Source: Pseudomonas deceptionensis
GTDB taxonomy: Bacteria > Pseudomonadota > Gammaproteobacteria > Pseudomonadales > Pseudomonadaceae
Length of the DNA: 64,000 bases
Assembly (NCBI RefSeq): GCF_900106095.1
Contig: NZ_FNUD01000002.1
Span: 496,001-560,000 of the forward strand
Reading direction: 5' to 3'
The first letter of the stretch is position 1. Every line of letters starts with the position of its first letter. The notes beneath the pieces were generated by a model. That model saw only the letters and a list, made by a program, of their open reading frames with translations, was not told where the DNA came from and made no database searches. A program made the position numbers and the translations under genes. Shown here piece after piece: positions 17,306 to 24,948 of this stretch.

Positions 17306-18426
17306 CAGTGTTGCTCCGCCAGAATCACATCCGCAGCGTGCTGCGGCATGCTGTAGAGGTCGGCCGTCTGTGCGTAGGCCAGGCCATTTTGGCTCCAGGC
17401 CGCGCGCGCAGCATCGTCGGACAACATGTGTGTCAGGTATTCATTGAGTTGCGCCTGCTCGAACGGCTCGTCCAGTACCCGGCCACAATCAGCGTCGCTG
17501 ATGTAATGGGCGTAACCGCAAACAGCGCTGACCAGCACCGGCAAACCTGCGACCAGTGCTTCAAGCAGCACGGTGCCGGTGTTTTCGTTGTAGGCCGGGT
17601 GAATCAACAGGTCCGCGCCCAACAGGAAACGCGGGATATCGCTGCGGCCCTTGAGGAACTGCAAGTGATCACCCAGCCCCAATGTGGCGCTCTGCAATTG
17701 AAAGACTTTAGGGTCGTCCTGACCAATGACAAATAATTTAGTGCGCTTTTTAAGCTCGGCAGGCAACGCTGCCAGGGCTTTAAGGCTGCGATCCACGCCC
17801 TTAGTCTTGAACCCGGAGCCGATCTGCACCAACAGCAGGTCGTCGTCTGCCAGCTTGAATTCGCGGCGAAACTCGGCCCGAATCTCGGCCGCATTGGCCG
17901 GTGCACGACGGTCCAGCGCAATACCCGGCGGCAGCAGATGAAAACGCTCCAACGGGGTGTCGTAATGCTTGATGAACAGCGGCTGCTGGACTTCGGAAAT
18001 CATCAGGATTTCAGTCTTGGCGTTCTTGTCGAACACCGCCCGCTCGTATTCAGCAAAGTGTTTGTAACGCTTGAAGAAGCGATAAAACGAATGGCGCAGG
18101 TTTTGCGCCTTGTCTTCAAAACAGCCGTCGGCCGCGTAATACACGTCCAGACCCGGCATTTTGTTGAAGCCAATCAGACGGTCCACCGGGCGCTTGGCCA
18201 GGTCGGCCTGCATCCAGGCGAGCATTTTTTCGTTGCGGGTATGGTTGTGAAACGCCTTGACCGGCGCCACCAGCACTTCAAAACCCGGCGGGATGTCACC
18301 TTCCCAGATCATCGTGTACACACGGATCTGGTGCCCGCGTTTCTGACATTCCAGCGCAATGCGCATGAAGTCGCGTTGCAGCCCGCCAAACGGGAAATAT
18401 TTGTACAGCACAAAAGCCAGTTGCAT
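17305..18426 (-). CDS. waaG: LPS core glycosyltransferase I WaaG (RfaG)
   Basis: A GT4 enzyme of 373 residues that adds the first outer-core hexose to heptose II. It opens with MQLAFVLYKYFPFGGLQRDF, where the GGLQRD acceptor/donor loop is diagnostic of WaaG. Later come VQIGSGFKTKGVDRSLKALA and the donor-site segment HPAYNENTGTVLLEALVAGLP with the E-x7-E motif. It shares one-base overlaps with waaC upstream and waaP downstream (TGATG type), consistent with one polycistron waaF-waaC-waaG-waaP. In Pseudomonas the corresponding sugar is GalN, so the donor may differ from the UDP-glucose used in E. coli. Confidence 0.94.
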   Translation of the reverse strand: MQLAFVLYKYFPFGGLQRDFMRIALECQKRGHQIRVYTMIWEGDIPPGFEVLVAPVKAFHNHTRNEKMLAWMQADLAKRPVDRLIGFNKMPGLDVYYAADGCFEDKAQNLRHSFYRFFKRYKHFAEYERAVFDKNAKTEILMISEVQQPLFIKHYDTPLERFHLLPPGIALDRRAPANAAEIRAEFRREFKLADDDLLLVQIGSGFKTKGVDRSLKALAALPAELKKRTKLFVIGQDDPKVFQLQSATLGLGDHLQFLKGRSDIPRFLLGADLLIHPAYNENTGTVLLEALVAGLPVLVSAVCGYAHYISDADCGRVLDEPFEQAQLNEYLTHMLSDDAARAAWSQNGLAYAQTADLYSMPQHAADVILAEQH

Positions 18427-19487
18427 CAGCGCAGTTCCTCAGCCAGTAACAACGTGCTTAATCGACTCGCGACACGCTCAGGGTTCAAACGGGTAAAGCA
18501 CAACGGCCACTCGTTTTTCAGATCAAACCGCTGCTGGTCCTGTGCAGTCGGAGTGTAGGTGCATTTTTTCTGCAGGCACGGCGCGCATGGAAAATCGCTG
18601 GCCAGGTGGATTTGCACCTTGCCATAGGCGCCGGTGAGCCCCGGGTTGGTGGGGCCAAACAGGGAGATGGTCGGCACATCCAGTGCAGCCGCCAAATGCC
18701 CCAGCCCGGTATCGACCGCTACGCAAGCGCTGGCGCTGGCCAGTACCTTGGCAACCCCCGCCAGATTCAGCTTGGGCAGTACCACGGCATTGTTCAGGCC
18801 GCTGGCGATGCGTTCGGCACGGGCCTTCTCAGCCGGATTGCCCCACGGCAAGCGTACTTCGACACCCATGTGCCCCATGCGCAGGGCCAGGTCGCGCCAG
18901 TACACTTCGGGCCAGTGTTTGGTGTCCCACGTGGTGCCGTGCAAAAACAGTACGTAAGGCTTCTTGCGCGGCAACTCAATCAGGCGCTCAACGTCGAGGC
19001 CGTAATCGCCCAGCCCTTTGGGCAGGTCGTAACCCAACGCCACCGCAAACAGCTGGCGCAAACGCTCAACCGCGTGCTGCCCACGAGCCACGGCCAGACG
19101 ACGCTGATAAAAGCGGCTGGCCAGAGGTTCACGGGCTGAGTCTTTATCCAGACCGGCCACCGGGGCTTTCACGTAACGGGTCAGCCAGGCGCTTTTGACC
19201 AGGCCTTGAGCGTCGATCACCAGATCGTATTTCTCGGCGCGCAGGCTTTGCTTGAAGCGTCGCCACTCACCGCTCTTGATGGTTTCCCAGATGTTTTTGC
19301 GCCAGCGGCGGATCGCCACAGGAATGACTTTGCCCACCGCCGGGTGCCAGGTCGGGATTTCGGCAAAGCCTTCTTCCACGACCCAGTCAAAGGTGATGCC
19401 CGGGATCGCCCGCGCCGCATCGGTCAACGCGGGCAAGGCATGGATCACATCCCCAAGGGATGAGGTTTTGACCAACAGAACACGCAC
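18426..19487 (-). CDS. waaC: LPS heptosyltransferase I WaaC
   Basis: A GT9 heptosyltransferase of 353 residues adding the first L,D-heptose to Kdo. The start MRVLLVKTSSLGDVIHALPA is the canonical WaaC N-terminus (TSSLGDVIH). The C-terminal donor domain has LFLHGTTWDTKHWPEVYW, then CVAVDTGLGHLAAALDVPTISLFGPTNPGLTGAYG, with the ADP-heptose-binding GLGHLA. A late CAPCLQKKC cysteine pair follows. The ATG directly follows the waaF stop, and its own stop overlaps the waaG start. It acts on the cytoplasmic face of the inner membrane. Confidence 0.95.
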   Translation of the reverse strand: MRVLLVKTSSLGDVIHALPALTDAARAIPGITFDWVVEEGFAEIPTWHPAVGKVIPVAIRRWRKNIWETIKSGEWRRFKQSLRAEKYDLVIDAQGLVKSAWLTRYVKAPVAGLDKDSAREPLASRFYQRRLAVARGQHAVERLRQLFAVALGYDLPKGLGDYGLDVERLIELPRKKPYVLFLHGTTWDTKHWPEVYWRDLALRMGHMGVEVRLPWGNPAEKARAERIASGLNNAVVLPKLNLAGVAKVLASASACVAVDTGLGHLAAALDVPTISLFGPTNPGLTGAYGKVQIHLASDFPCAPCLQKKCTYTPTAQDQQRFDLKNEWPLCFTRLNPERVASRLSTLLLAEELR

Positions 19488-20522
19488 TTAATGGACCTCG
19501 ACCGGTGAGCCCTGCAAACGCTGCAAGGCTTCAACCACCGGCTGCGGCATCAGTTCGCGCAAGCAGTTGTAGTGGCCAAAACGGCAGGTGCGGTCAAAAC
19601 ACGGGCTGCATTCGAGCCCCAGACGCACGATTTCGACCTTGTCGGCCAAAGGCGGGGTAAAGCCCGGCGATGTGGAGCCATACACCGCCACCAGCGGGCG
19701 GTTCAGCGCGGCAGCCACGTGCATCAGCCCCGAATCGTTGGACACCACGGCGTCGGCGCACGACAACAGGTCGATGGCTTCAGCCAGCGAAGTCTCGCCG
19801 CTGAGGTTGACCGACTCTTCGCGCAGGCCCGGGATCAGCCGCGAGCGGATGTCTTCGCCCACTGCGTGATCGTTTTTGGAGCCGAACAGCCACACCTGCC
19901 AACCTTCGCGGATCTTTTGCTCGGCGACTTTGGCGTAATGCTCAGACGGCCAGCGCTTGGACTCGCCAAACTCGGCACCCGGGCACAGCGCCAGCACCGG
20001 ACGGTCCAGCGCCAGGCCGAACTTGGTCAGCGCCGCATCGCGGCTTTGCGGGTCAATCTGCAAATCAGGTCGCGGGTACGGTTTTGGCAGGTCAGCCCCC
20101 GGTTCATAAGCCAGGGCCATAAAGCGCTCGATCATCAACGGGTAGCGTTCTTTATCGAGCTTGCGCACGTCGTTAAGCAGGCCGTAGCGGAACTCGCCAA
20201 GCCAGCCGGTGCGTTTCGCGATACCCGCAAAAAACGGCACAAGGGCCGATTTGAGCGAGTTGGGCAGCAAAATGGCCTGATCGTACTGGCCCTTGAGGGA
20301 CTTGCCGATCTTGCGTCGCGTGGCCAGTTCGAGCGCGCCGTGGCCGAGCGGAAAGCTCAAGGCCTTGCGAACTTCAGGCATGCGCTCAAGGATGGGCCGG
20401 CTCCACTCGGGGGCCAACACATCGATTTCGCACTGCGGGTGGCGCTGTTTGAGGCACTGGAACAGTGTCTGCGCCATCACCATGTCACCGACCCAGCTGG
20501 GCCCAACGATCAAAATATTCAT
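19488..20522 (-). CDS. waaF: LPS heptosyltransferase II WaaF
   Basis: A GT9 heptosyltransferase of 344 residues that adds the second heptose. It opens MNILIVGPSWVGDMVMAQTL, the WaaF signature. The donor site reads SNDSGLMHVAAALNRPLVAVYGSTSPGFTPP, and a CSPCFDRTC cysteine cluster lies near the C-terminus, as in the family. It is the first waa gene, starting 58 bp after ilvE with a strong hairpin terminator in the gap; GGA lies 9 bases before the ATG. It therefore either has a promoter within the end of ilvE or depends on read-through. The next gene, waaC, begins at the adjacent base. Confidence 0.95.
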   Translation of the reverse strand: MNILIVGPSWVGDMVMAQTLFQCLKQRHPQCEIDVLAPEWSRPILERMPEVRKALSFPLGHGALELATRRKIGKSLKGQYDQAILLPNSLKSALVPFFAGIAKRTGWLGEFRYGLLNDVRKLDKERYPLMIERFMALAYEPGADLPKPYPRPDLQIDPQSRDAALTKFGLALDRPVLALCPGAEFGESKRWPSEHYAKVAEQKIREGWQVWLFGSKNDHAVGEDIRSRLIPGLREESVNLSGETSLAEAIDLLSCADAVVSNDSGLMHVAAALNRPLVAVYGSTSPGFTPPLADKVEIVRLGLECSPCFDRTCRFGHYNCLRELMPQPVVEALQRLQGSPVEVH

Positions 20523-20530
20523 AAGTTTCC

Positions 20531-20561
20531 ATAAACAAGCAAGGGAGGCATTCGCCTCCCT
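20531..20561 (-). terminator. Intrinsic terminator between ilvE and waaF
   Basis: On the minus strand a perfect 8-bp stem (AGGGAGGC / GCCTCCCT) with loop GAAT is followed by TTGCTTGTTTATGG. The T-rich tail runs almost into the waaF ribosome-binding site. It should end most ilvE transcripts or attenuate read-through into the LPS operon. Confidence 0.75.
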
Positions 20562-20580
20562 GCTGTGATGCCATATCGCT

Positions 20581-21504
20581 TTATTTGACCAGTGTACGCC
20601 ACTCTGGGTGGTCCGTAGTCTTGCCGGTCACCAGGTCAAAGTAAGCCTTTTGCAGTTTTTCGGTGATCGGGCCACGACGGCCAATACCGATATGACGCCC
20701 GTCGACTTCGCGAATCGGCGTTACTTCAGCGGCAGTGCCGGTAAAGAACGCTTCGTCGGCGATATACACCTCGTCGCGGGTGATGCGTTTTTCAACAAAC
20801 TTGTACCCAAGCTCAGTGGCCAGGGTCAGGATCGTGCTGCGGGTGATGCCGTTCAGGCAGGCCGTCACGTCCGGGGTGTAAATCACGCCGTCCTTGACCA
20901 GGAATACGTTTTCGCCCGAGCCTTCAGCGACGAAACCTTCAGGGTCCAGCAACAGCGCTTCGTCGGCACCGCCGGAAATCGCTTCCTGCAGGGCCAGCAT
21001 CGAGTTGATGTAGTGACCGTTGGCCTTGGCCCGGGTCATGGAAATGTTCACGTGGTGACGGGTAAAGGAGCTGGTGCGCACCTTGATCCCGACTTCCAGC
21101 GCTTCGGCGCCCATGTAGGCACCCCAGCTCCATGGCGCGATGATCACGTGGACCTTGAGGCCAGTGGCGCGCAGGCCCATGGCTTCAGATCCGTAGAACA
21201 CCATCGGGCGAATGTAGGCGCTGTCGAGGTTGTTTTCACGCACCGCGAGGCGGGTCGCTTCGTTGATTTCGTCTTTGCTGAACGGGATCTTCATGCCCAT
21301 GATGTGGGCCGAATCGAACAGGCGGTCAGTGTGCGCCTGCAAGCGGAAAATCGCCGCGCCCTGCGGGGTTTCGTAAGCGCGCACACCTTCAAACACGCCC
21401 ATGCCGTAGTGTAGGGTATGGGTCAGCACGTGGGTGGTCGCATCGCGCCACGGCACCAGCTTGCCGTCATACCAGATCACACCATCACGATCAGCCATCG
21501 ACAT
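20581..21504 (-). CDS. ilvE: Branched-chain amino acid aminotransferase IlvE
   Basis: A fold-type IV PLP transaminase of 307 residues making Val, Leu and Ile from their keto acids. It shows HTLHYGMGVFEGVRAYETP, the catalytic Lys in RAKANGHYINSMLA, LLLDPEGFVAEGSGENVFLV and the FFTGTAAEVTPIREVDGR motif. Two ATGs lie three bases apart; the second (MSMADRDG) is 7 bases from GAGGAG and gives the usual family start. The gene order glnE-ilvE-waaF is conserved in Pseudomonas. A hairpin terminator lies at its end. Nothing unusual in the coding region. Confidence 0.95.
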   Translation of the reverse strand: MSMADRDGVIWYDGKLVPWRDATTHVLTHTLHYGMGVFEGVRAYETPQGAAIFRLQAHTDRLFDSAHIMGMKIPFSKDEINEATRLAVRENNLDSAYIRPMVFYGSEAMGLRATGLKVHVIIAPWSWGAYMGAEALEVGIKVRTSSFTRHHVNISMTRAKANGHYINSMLALQEAISGGADEALLLDPEGFVAEGSGENVFLVKDGVIYTPDVTACLNGITRSTILTLATELGYKFVEKRITRDEVYIADEAFFTGTAAEVTPIREVDGRHIGIGRRGPITEKLQKAYFDLVTGKTTDHPEWRTLVK

Positions 21505-21622
21505 CATTACGCTCCTCAAAGAATCCAGCACCTGCGCTCTGAAGCTTCAGGCAAATTGGACGGGCCTTATGGACCCGCCGGATACGTTCTTACAGCTCTA
21601 ATTCTGTATATAAGCTAAAAAA

Positions 21623-24565
21623 CTAGCTCAATCCTAGCTCAGACCAAATGCGCCGTACGTGTTGACGTTCGACCACGAATTGATCCCCCGTGACCACCCC
21701 AGCTTCCTTCTGCAAGGCTTGCCGGTGGGCGACGGCGCGAAAGGCCTTGTAAGCCTCGCGCAACAGGCTGGCATCGGTGACGGGCATCAGCCCTGCCTGC
21801 TCCAGCCCTTCCAGAATGCGGATATTGTCGGTGTAGCGCAGTAACGCCGGGTGTTCCCTGGACCATGCCAGAGCCGCGTATTGCACCATAAATTCAATAT
21901 CGACGATACCTCCGGCGTCCTGCTTGAGGTCGAACGGCACCGTGGCCTCGTAGGCATTTTCGGCGGTGCCGGCGGCGGTGATACGGGTGCCCAGGTTGCC
22001 ACGCATCTTGGCCCGCATTTCGCTCACTTCCTGACGCAAGGTGGGCAGGTCACGCGCGCGGCTCAAGATGCTGGCGCGCACGTTTTCAAACGCCGCGCCT
22101 ACCTGCTTGCAACCCACCAGCACCCGAGCCCGCACCAGCGCCTGGTGTTCCCAGGTCCAGGCTTCGCTTTCCTGATAACGCTCGAACGCACCCAGCGAGC
22201 TGACCAGCAACCCCGACGCGCCTGACGGGCGCAAGCGCATGTCGACGTCATACAGCTGCCCGGAGTTGGTCTGGGCCGTCAGCAAATGGATGATGCGCTG
22301 GCCCAGGCGGGTGAAAAACTGCGCACCGTCGATGGGCTTGGCACCATCGGTTTCGGCGTTCGGGTCGCCATCATGGATAAACACCAGGTCCAGATCCGAG
22401 CCATGTCCCAGCTCGATTCCGCCGACCTTGCCGTAGCCGACAATAATGAAGCCGGGGTCGCACAGGCTGCCGTTGGCACGCTGCGGGGTGCCGTACTTGG
22501 CCACCGTCTGGCGCCAGGCCAGCGCCAGCACTTGTTCCAGAATCGCTTCGGCCAGCCAGGTCAGGTAATCGCTGACTTTCATTAAAGGCAGGCTGCCGGC
22601 GATTTCGGACGCGGCGACCCGCAGACGGTGGGCCAGCTTGAAGTTTCGCAAGGCCTCCATCTGCTGCTCCAGGTCATCCTCGGGGATGCGTGTCAGGCGC
22701 TCGCGCAACTCGGCCGCCAGCTCTGGGGCCAGGGGCGGTTTGAACAGTCGACGTTCGTTGAGCAACTCATCGAGCAGCAACGGGAAGCGGGTGATTTGTT
22801 CCGCGATCCAGGGGCTGGCCGCACACAGCGTCAGCAAACGCCGCAACGCGTCGGGGTTTTCGGTCAACAACACTAAATAAGCAGAACGTCGGGCGACCGC
22901 CTCTACCAGCGGCAACACCCGTTCCAGTACCAGATCGGGGTTGGCGTGCTCAACGGCTTGCGCCAGCAAACGCGGGATAAAGGCGTCCAGGCGCTCACGC
23001 CCCAAGCGCTGCATGGAGCGCAGTTGCGGGCTGGAACGCAGGGCGGCCAGTTGTTTCAGGGCTTTTGGGGCATCGACAAAACCGGCCTCTTCCAGCTGGG
23101 CACAGGCCGCGGCGTCGTCCTGAACCTCTTCCCACAGGGGCAGCCACTCACCACCGACAATCAGCTCACCCTCATCGATGACCTCTTCTTCATCAGGGTC
23201 TGCAATGACCTGACGGAAATGCCAGTCGATACGCCCACGCCACGCCATCAGTTGCTCATGGAATGCCGTCCAGTTGTCAAAACCCATCATAAAGGCAATG
23301 CGGGCCTGATCCTGCGGGGTGTCAGGCAGCATTTGGGTCTGGCGGTCGGCAATGGACTGGATCGCATGCTCGGTATAACGCAGGAATTCATAGCCTTCGC
23401 GCAGCTCGCTGACCACTTCGCCGGGCAAATAGCCCTGGCCTTCCAGAATAGTCAGGACCTTGAGCAGCGGCCGCTGCTGCAGGCTGAGGTCACGGCCGCC
23501 GTGGATCAGCTGGAACGCCTGGGCGATGAACTCGACTTCACGAATCCCGCCCGCCCCCAGTTTGATGTTGTCGGCCATGCCTTTGCGCCGCACCTCCTGC
23601 TGGATCAACTGCTTCATGGTGCGCAGCGCTTCAATCGCCGAAAAATCGAGATAGCGCCGGTAGACGAACGGGCGCAACAGGCTGAGCAGCTGCGCGCCCA
23701 TCACCTGATCGCCCGCCACCACGCGGGCTTTGATCATGGCGTAACGCTCCCAGTCGCGGCCCTGGTCCTGGTAATACTGCTCCAGCGCATTGAAGCTCAG
23801 CACCAGCGCACCGGACGAGCCATACGGGCGCAGGCGCATGTCGACGCGGAACACAAAGCCGTCGACGGTCATCGGGTCCAGTGCCTTGATCAGGCGCTGG
23901 CCGAGGCGGATGAAAAATTCCTGGTTGTCCAGCGCACGCTTGGCGCCCACGGTTTCGCCGCCTTCGGGGTAGGCGAAGATCAAGTCGATATCCGAAGACA
24001 GGTTCAGCTCTACGGCACCGAGCTTGCCCATGCCCAGAATCACCATCTGCTGCGGTTCCCCGCTGCGGTGCCCGGTTGGCGTGCCGAACTGCTGGCAATG
24101 GCGCTGATACAGCCAGCGATAGGCCTGATCGATGCTGGCATCGGCCATGTCTGACAGGTCGCGGCAGGTTTCGATCAAATCGGCCTGGCGGTTGAGGTCA
24201 CGCCAGATAATCCGGATTTGCTGGCGGGTACGCTGGCGGCGCAGTGCACGGCCCAGCTCGTCATCGGTGGCGGCTGCCTGCACGACATCGGCCACCTGCC
24301 TGCACAGCTCGCCGGGGGCGAAGCTGCGATCCAGCTCGCCTGCGCGCACCAGTTCAAGCAACATCAAAGGGTCACGAAGCGACTGTTCAATAAAGAAGTC
24401 ACTCGCCGCACTCACCCGATGGAACGCCGACCAACGTTCGGCCGACCAGTCGTCGAGCCCGTGCCCGCCTTCAAGTCCCGCAACTGCCGTGCGCCACGAT
24501 TGCTCGGCACGGTTGGCAAGTGGCAGTAAAAGGCCTGGAATTGGAGCAAGCGACGGAAGGCTCAT
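21623..24565 (-). CDS. glnE: Glutamine synthetase adenylyltransferase/adenylyl-removing enzyme GlnE
   Basis: A bifunctional 980-residue regulator of glutamine synthetase. Two nucleotidyltransferase domains are visible. The N-terminal adenylyl-removing domain has ILGMGKLGAVELNLSSDIDL (about residues 165-185), and the C-terminal adenylyltransferase domain has GYGKVGGIELGHGSDLDLVF (about 705-725). Both keep the DxD catalytic pair. A helical linker joins them, with a PII-responsive region expected between. It is the normal length for the family. It is divergent from aceE across 383 bp and is followed on the same strand by ilvE after 118 bp. Confidence 0.96.
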   Translation of the reverse strand: MSLPSLAPIPGLLLPLANRAEQSWRTAVAGLEGGHGLDDWSAERWSAFHRVSAASDFFIEQSLRDPLMLLELVRAGELDRSFAPGELCRQVADVVQAAATDDELGRALRRQRTRQQIRIIWRDLNRQADLIETCRDLSDMADASIDQAYRWLYQRHCQQFGTPTGHRSGEPQQMVILGMGKLGAVELNLSSDIDLIFAYPEGGETVGAKRALDNQEFFIRLGQRLIKALDPMTVDGFVFRVDMRLRPYGSSGALVLSFNALEQYYQDQGRDWERYAMIKARVVAGDQVMGAQLLSLLRPFVYRRYLDFSAIEALRTMKQLIQQEVRRKGMADNIKLGAGGIREVEFIAQAFQLIHGGRDLSLQQRPLLKVLTILEGQGYLPGEVVSELREGYEFLRYTEHAIQSIADRQTQMLPDTPQDQARIAFMMGFDNWTAFHEQLMAWRGRIDWHFRQVIADPDEEEVIDEGELIVGGEWLPLWEEVQDDAAACAQLEEAGFVDAPKALKQLAALRSSPQLRSMQRLGRERLDAFIPRLLAQAVEHANPDLVLERVLPLVEAVARRSAYLVLLTENPDALRRLLTLCAASPWIAEQITRFPLLLDELLNERRLFKPPLAPELAAELRERLTRIPEDDLEQQMEALRNFKLAHRLRVAASEIAGSLPLMKVSDYLTWLAEAILEQVLALAWRQTVAKYGTPQRANGSLCDPGFIIVGYGKVGGIELGHGSDLDLVFIHDGDPNAETDGAKPIDGAQFFTRLGQRIIHLLTAQTNSGQLYDVDMRLRPSGASGLLVSSLGAFERYQESEAWTWEHQALVRARVLVGCKQVGAAFENVRASILSRARDLPTLRQEVSEMRAKMRGNLGTRITAAGTAENAYEATVPFDLKQDAGGIVDIEFMVQYAALAWSREHPALLRYTDNIRILEGLEQAGLMPVTDASLLREAYKAFRAVAHRQALQKEAGVVTGDQFVVERQHVRRIWSELGLS

Positions 24566-24948
24566 GGTCTATCCTTGATCGGCGAAGGTGTTGCCGAGTA
24601 CGGTGACAGGAAGAAACAGCGGTTTAATCCGACTGTCGAACAAAGGTTATAAATAGCTGGAAGATCATTTTGGTTAGCATCCAGCCCGCACTTTGCGGGC
24701 TAAATATCGTGAAACGCACCAACAATATCGATTTTTCGCACAACCTAACAGGTGGCCATCAGGACCTTTCCTGTAGTTTTACTACTGACTCACACACTCG
24801 AAAGGCTGAAATGGCCGACGATTTGTAGTAAAACTACACGCCGCTGGAACCAACCTCCGGCCATCCAAGAATTTATGTCGTCTGCCCACAAGGCCAGTCG
24901 CAAACTCAGGCAACCGATTCTGGAAGCCTATCCGCCCTGGAGCAAGCC
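24566..24948. promoter_or_regulatory. glnE/aceE divergent control region with two in-phase palindromic operators
   Basis: This 383-bp gene-free region holds GTAGTTTTACTAC (24773-24785) and GTAGTAAAACTAC (24825-24837). Each is a perfect GTAGT-N3-ACTAC palindrome, and with one flanking base each they are exact 14-bp inverted copies of one another. Their centres are 52 bp apart, about five DNA turns, which suits cooperative binding or looping. GTnnnAC-type half-sites suit a FadR-subfamily GntR regulator. A separate 7-bp hairpin (AGCCCGC / GCGGGCT) lies at 24683-24701. GGAG nine bases before 24949 is the aceE ribosome-binding site. No confident -35/-10 was found. Confidence 0.7.
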
